DNA from: Olsenella sp. SW781
GTDB lineage: Bacteria; Actinomycetota; Coriobacteriia; Coriobacteriales; Atopobiaceae
Assembly (NCBI RefSeq): GCF_012027725.1
Contig: NZ_SJOU01000006.1
Span: 84,783-148,782, forward strand
DNA length: 64,000 nt
Direction of reading: 5' to 3'
Position 1 is the first letter of the stretch; every line of letters starts with the position of its first letter. Made by a program: the position numbers and the translations under genes. Of the stretch, positions 61,292-64,000 are shown piece after piece. Below the pieces are notes generated by a model. It was not told the DNA's origin, did not search any database, and was given only the letters and a program-made list of their open reading frames with translations.

Positions 61292-64000
61292 ATGCCACGC
61301 GCCACCGCGTACCCCCGCCCTCGCCTTGTCCCCCTCATCGCGCTTGCCCTGATGGTGGTCCTGTCCGCCCTTGCGCCGGGGCGCGCCGCGGCGGCGGGGG
61401 TCGAGAAGCTCGTCGACCCGAGCACGGCGGACGGCTGGGAGGCGTACATCGGCGGCGGGACGACCATCTCCACCTCGGCGGAGGGGAGCATCTGGGTCGA
61501 CAAGTCCGTCTTCGGCAGCAGCGCGGACGCCACGAACGCCGGGCTTCCGGCCACGCTGCAGGACGAGGGGCGCGGCTTTCTGGTGGGGCTCTCCGCGCTG
61601 TCCGCGGCGACGTCCGTCCGCCAGGAGGGAGGGCCCGCGCACGACGTGGTCTTCGTGGTGAGCACCAACCGGCTTCTGGAGGACGTCACCTACGGGGGCC
61701 GCCCGCAGGCCGCCTACCTCGCCGAGGCCCTCAACCAGGCTATCTCGCGCCTCATGGCGGAGAACGGCGGCGCCGCCATCCCCACGCGCGTGGCCGTGAT
61801 CGGCTACGACTCCAGGGTCACGACGCTCATGCCGCTCGGCACCTACGCGCCGGACGGAAACGGCCGCTACGTCGCGTACGACGGCGGCACGCTCTCCGTG
61901 ACCGCCACGACGACGGACGCCGCGGGCGCGACGGCCTCCGCGCGCCTCGGCAGCGGGTCCTACCTGCAGCTGGCGGCGCACGTGGCGGGAGACGCGCTGA
62001 GCGCCGCCGCGGACGACCCCGGCTCAGAGGGCCGCGTCCCCGTACTCTGCCTCATGGGCCGCGAGACCCCGCCGATGGCGAGCGCCGACTTCACGAACCC
62101 GCCCGTCTACACCGGCGACGCCACGGGATTTCTGGGCCCGCTGCCGGGAAGCCGCGAGAACGGCTACGGCACGGACGCGCTTCTCGCCACGCTGCTCACG
62201 ATGCGAAACGAGGCCGCGCGCATAGGCGCCGCGTGGGGCACCGAGCGCCCCCTCACGTTCTTCACCTGCGGCCTGGACACGAGCGAGACGGCCGCCTACC
62301 TGCTCGAGACCGCCCACGAGCAGGCGCACCACCCCCTGCCCGGCACCGGCGCCGCGGCCGGCACGGACCTGCGGGACAACCTCTCCGCCGCGGCGCGGGC
62401 GTTCGCCGAGGCCTCCGCGGCGGGCGAGAAGGACGTCACGCTGTCGCTCTACGGCTCCGGCACGCGCGGCCTCGTGGCCGAGGACGTCACCTTCCCCTGC
62501 GCGCCGGGCCTGCTCTCGGAGGCGGACGGCTACGAGGTCACGCCCGTCGACGACTACCTCTCCGCCCGCAGCGCGAGCGCGCTCTCGTGGGCCTTTGGCA
62601 CCGTGGTGGACCGCTCGCTCGGCGTGGTCTACACCGCGCCGGCATCGGGCGGCCCCGGCGAAGACCGCCCCGGCGGCAGCCGCGTCACCGTGTCCGACGA
62701 GGTGGGGGCCGGCATGGAGGTCACGCGCGTGAGCGGCATCGTCTACGGGGACAAGCTGCTCGACGGAGAGCTGGCGGCCCAGGCCGTGAAGATCAGTCTC
62801 GAGGACCCCGGCCACGTGGAGGCAACGCACGAGTTCGGCTACCTCGTGGAGGCCATGAACGCGCGCTACGACCTCGGCGATGCCGTATACGACCTCTTCT
62901 ACGACGCGCTGCAGGACGGACAGTTCGCCTATGCCGGGCCCGGGGCCTTCTCCAACCGCGCCTCGTGGTATGTGAACGACGCGCACGAGATGGTCCCGAT
63001 GGGCGGAGAGCCCTTCGCCTTTGCCACGCAGGCCGAGGTGGACGCCGCCGCGGACGGACGCTGGCAGGAGCGCGCGCCCGAGGACGTGCGCGAGAGGATC
63101 GAGGCCGCGCGGGACAGCGGCGCCACCGCCGTCTGCGAGACGTACTACTACATAGGCAACCTCCCCAACCAGTACACGGGAGGAGACGTGACGCTCTACG
63201 ACTTCGTGGTCATGGTGGAGACGAGCCTCGCCACCGGCCGTCAGACGGTCCTGCTCTCGGTGCCCGTGGACGCCGTGCCCGCGCGGCGCGTGAGCGTGAC
63301 CGTGGGCGAGGACGGTGCCGCCACGATGGCGCTCGACGGAGCGCGCGACGCGGCACCGCTGCGCCTGGCCTACGAGGTCTCCCCCACCCCCGACGTCGAC
63401 GCCCTGCTTGACCGAGTCGAGGCCGGGGAGGACGTGGGCGACGACGAGCTGGAGGCGGCGCTCGGCGAGCCCGTGGGCCACGTGGGCGGGCGGCGCGCCG
63501 TCTTTGCGAGCGCGTTCGCCCAGGCGGACGGCGGCATCCGGGCGGGCGCCGTGGCCTCCGCCTGGGCCGCGCAGACCAACTCGCGCTACGCGTTCTCGCG
63601 CGACACGCCGCTTCTCACCCGCACGGACGGCGGGTACGTGCCGCTGACCGCGCTGCCCGTCCCCGGCCAGACCTGCTACTACGAGCGAACCATCTACTCG
63701 GCGGACCTCCCGGAGGCGGGCGTCGCGGCGCCCGCCCGCATCGAGAAGGTCGTGGAGCCGTACGTGGTCGGGCTCAGCGCGGCCGAGATACCCCTGCGCT
63801 TCGTCGTGCGCGACGGGCAGTGCGTGGCGCTCGCGGGCACGCCCAAGTACGACGGGCCGGCGGAGCTTGGCCTGGTGGAGAAGGAGCCCAACGTCACCCA
63901 GACGGCGCCCTACGCAAAGCGCTCCTCGGTCTCCGAGGTCACGGACGGGGCCGTTCGCCTTTCGGCGCGGCTGGGCAACAACGGCCTCTTATACACATCT
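61292..64000 (+). CDS. Large secreted von Willebrand A-like protein (3' truncated)
   Basis: An open frame of 903 codons to the window end. Signal peptide LVPLIALALMVVLSALAPGRAAAA, then a vWA-like domain: HDVVFVVSTNRLLEDV, FTCGLDTSETAAYLLE. The usual MIDAS DxSxS is replaced by VVSTN, so metal-dependent binding is doubtful. Later parts are beta-rich. Close to the end, LSARLGNNGLL is the start of a repeat typical of coriobacterial surface proteins, normally followed by further domains and an LPXTG anchor. AGGA precedes the ATG. The final codons are adapter, not gene. Confidence 0.85.
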   Translation, partial: MPRATAYPRPRLVPLIALALMVVLSALAPGRAAAAGVEKLVDPSTADGWEAYIGGGTTISTSAEGSIWVDKSVFGSSADATNAGLPATLQDEGRGFLVGLSALSAATSVRQEGGPAHDVVFVVSTNRLLEDVTYGGRPQAAYLAEALNQAISRLMAENGGAAIPTRVAVIGYDSRVTTLMPLGTYAPDGNGRYVAYDGGTLSVTATTTDAAGATASARLGSGSYLQLAAHVAGDALSAAADDPGSEGRVPVLCLMGRETPPMASADFTNPPVYTGDATGFLGPLPGSRENGYGTDALLATLLTMRNEAARIGAAWGTERPLTFFTCGLDTSETAAYLLETAHEQAHHPLPGTGAAAGTDLRDNLSAAARAFAEASAAGEKDVTLSLYGSGTRGLVAEDVTFPCAPGLLSEADGYEVTPVDDYLSARSASALSWAFGTVVDRSLGVVYTAPASGGPGEDRPGGSRVTVSDEVGAGMEVTRVSGIVYGDKLLDGELAAQAVKISLEDPGHVEATHEFGYLVEAMNARYDLGDAVYDLFYDALQDGQFAYAGPGAFSNRASWYVNDAHEMVPMGGEPFAFATQAEVDAAADGRWQERAPEDVRERIEAARDSGATAVCETYYYIGNLPNQYTGGDVTLYDFVVMVETSLATGRQTVLLSVPVDAVPARRVSVTVGEDGAATMALDGARDAAPLRLAYEVSPTPDVDALLDRVEAGEDVGDDELEAALGEPVGHVGGRRAVFASAFAQADGGIRAGAVASAWAAQTNSRYAFSRDTPLLTRTDGGYVPLTALPVPGQTCYYERTIYSADLPEAGVAAPARIEKVVEPYVVGLSAAEIPLRFVVRDGQCVALAGTPKYDGPAELGLVEKEPNVTQTAPYAKRSSVSEVTDGAVRLSARLGNNGLLYTS
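63986..64000 (+). other. Nextera/Tn5 mosaic-end adapter sequence
   Basis: The last 15 bases, CTCTTATACACATCT, equal the final 15 of the 19-base Tn5 mosaic end used in Nextera libraries (CTGTCTCTTATACACATCT). They end the contig and are not genomic. Confidence 0.95.

Overview
The window is a 64 kb piece of a GC-rich (roughly two-thirds or more G+C) actinobacterial chromosome. Gene content and protein style point to class Coriobacteriia, most likely an Olsenella/Atopobiaceae-type gut or oral anaerobe: a monomeric group-B-like [FeFe] hydrogenase, a large extracytoplasmic protein ending in an LGNNG motif, an ECF vitamin transporter with a DUF4430 lipoprotein, several glycoside hydrolases, and LuxR-type helix-turn-helix domains on a membrane protein. 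Taxonomy is inferred from content only. There is no rRNA, transposase, prophage or CRISPR array. There is one tRNA, Thr(CGU).

Layout. 1-3 kb: nucleoid-associated protein (partial), [FeFe] hydrogenase, RluA-type pseudouridine synthase. 3-6.6 kb: MacA/MacB-like export operon. 6.8-13.4 kb: hisS, a lipoprotein, ilvE, a probable type I toxin-antitoxin locus, threonine aldolase, a HAD phosphatase. 13.5-17.6 kb: XRE membrane protein, PIN/ribbon-helix-helix toxin-antitoxin pair, DUF47-Pit phosphate uptake pair, small XRE regulator, tRNA-Thr. 17.7-26.9 kb: GH43, a TudS-like/purine nucleoside phosphorylase fusion, a membrane-anchored protein, HEAT-like and NYN proteins, a dehydrogenase with a His/Cys metal-binding tail, DegV, long-form HPF, a family-3 solute-binding lipoprotein. 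27.5-36 kb: comF, a flavodoxin-fold protein, the metG-rsmA-tatD cluster, rsmI with a GH5-like pseudoenzyme, QueD. 36.3-41.4 kb: a transglutaminase-like protein, then a three-gene operon whose first product joins two LuxR-type DNA-binding domains, one membrane segment and about three PASTA domains. 41.7-45 kb: tmk-holB-ricT. 45.4-56.6 kb: flavin oxidoreductase, GH2, then TPR-STAS-TatA/B-TatC-topoisomerase, an aminotransferase, a small protein, YebC. 56.8-61.1 kb: ECF transporter S, fused A-A and T components and a DUF4430 lipoprotein behind a cobalamin-riboswitch-like leader. 61.3-64 kb: a large secreted von Willebrand A-like protein cut by the contig end, whose last 15 bases are Nextera adapter.

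Two layers of non-coding structure stand out. First, almost every gap between transcription units carries a long, often perfect inverted repeat drawn from a few recurring families (CCACTGGCGTCAGG, CTTAGGTGAG, GGGGTTATGGCA, GTCGCC-CCCCCGC), at gene ends, sometimes containing the stop codons, and once in frame inside a coding region. Second, the word GCGAGAAG (extended form GGCGAGAAGRACG) and its complement occur about 70 times by hand count, on both strands, in genes and especially between them, at a density like that of known DNA-uptake sequences. The LuxR-PASTA operon, the GAGAAG word and the palindrome families are the best candidates for undescribed biology here.
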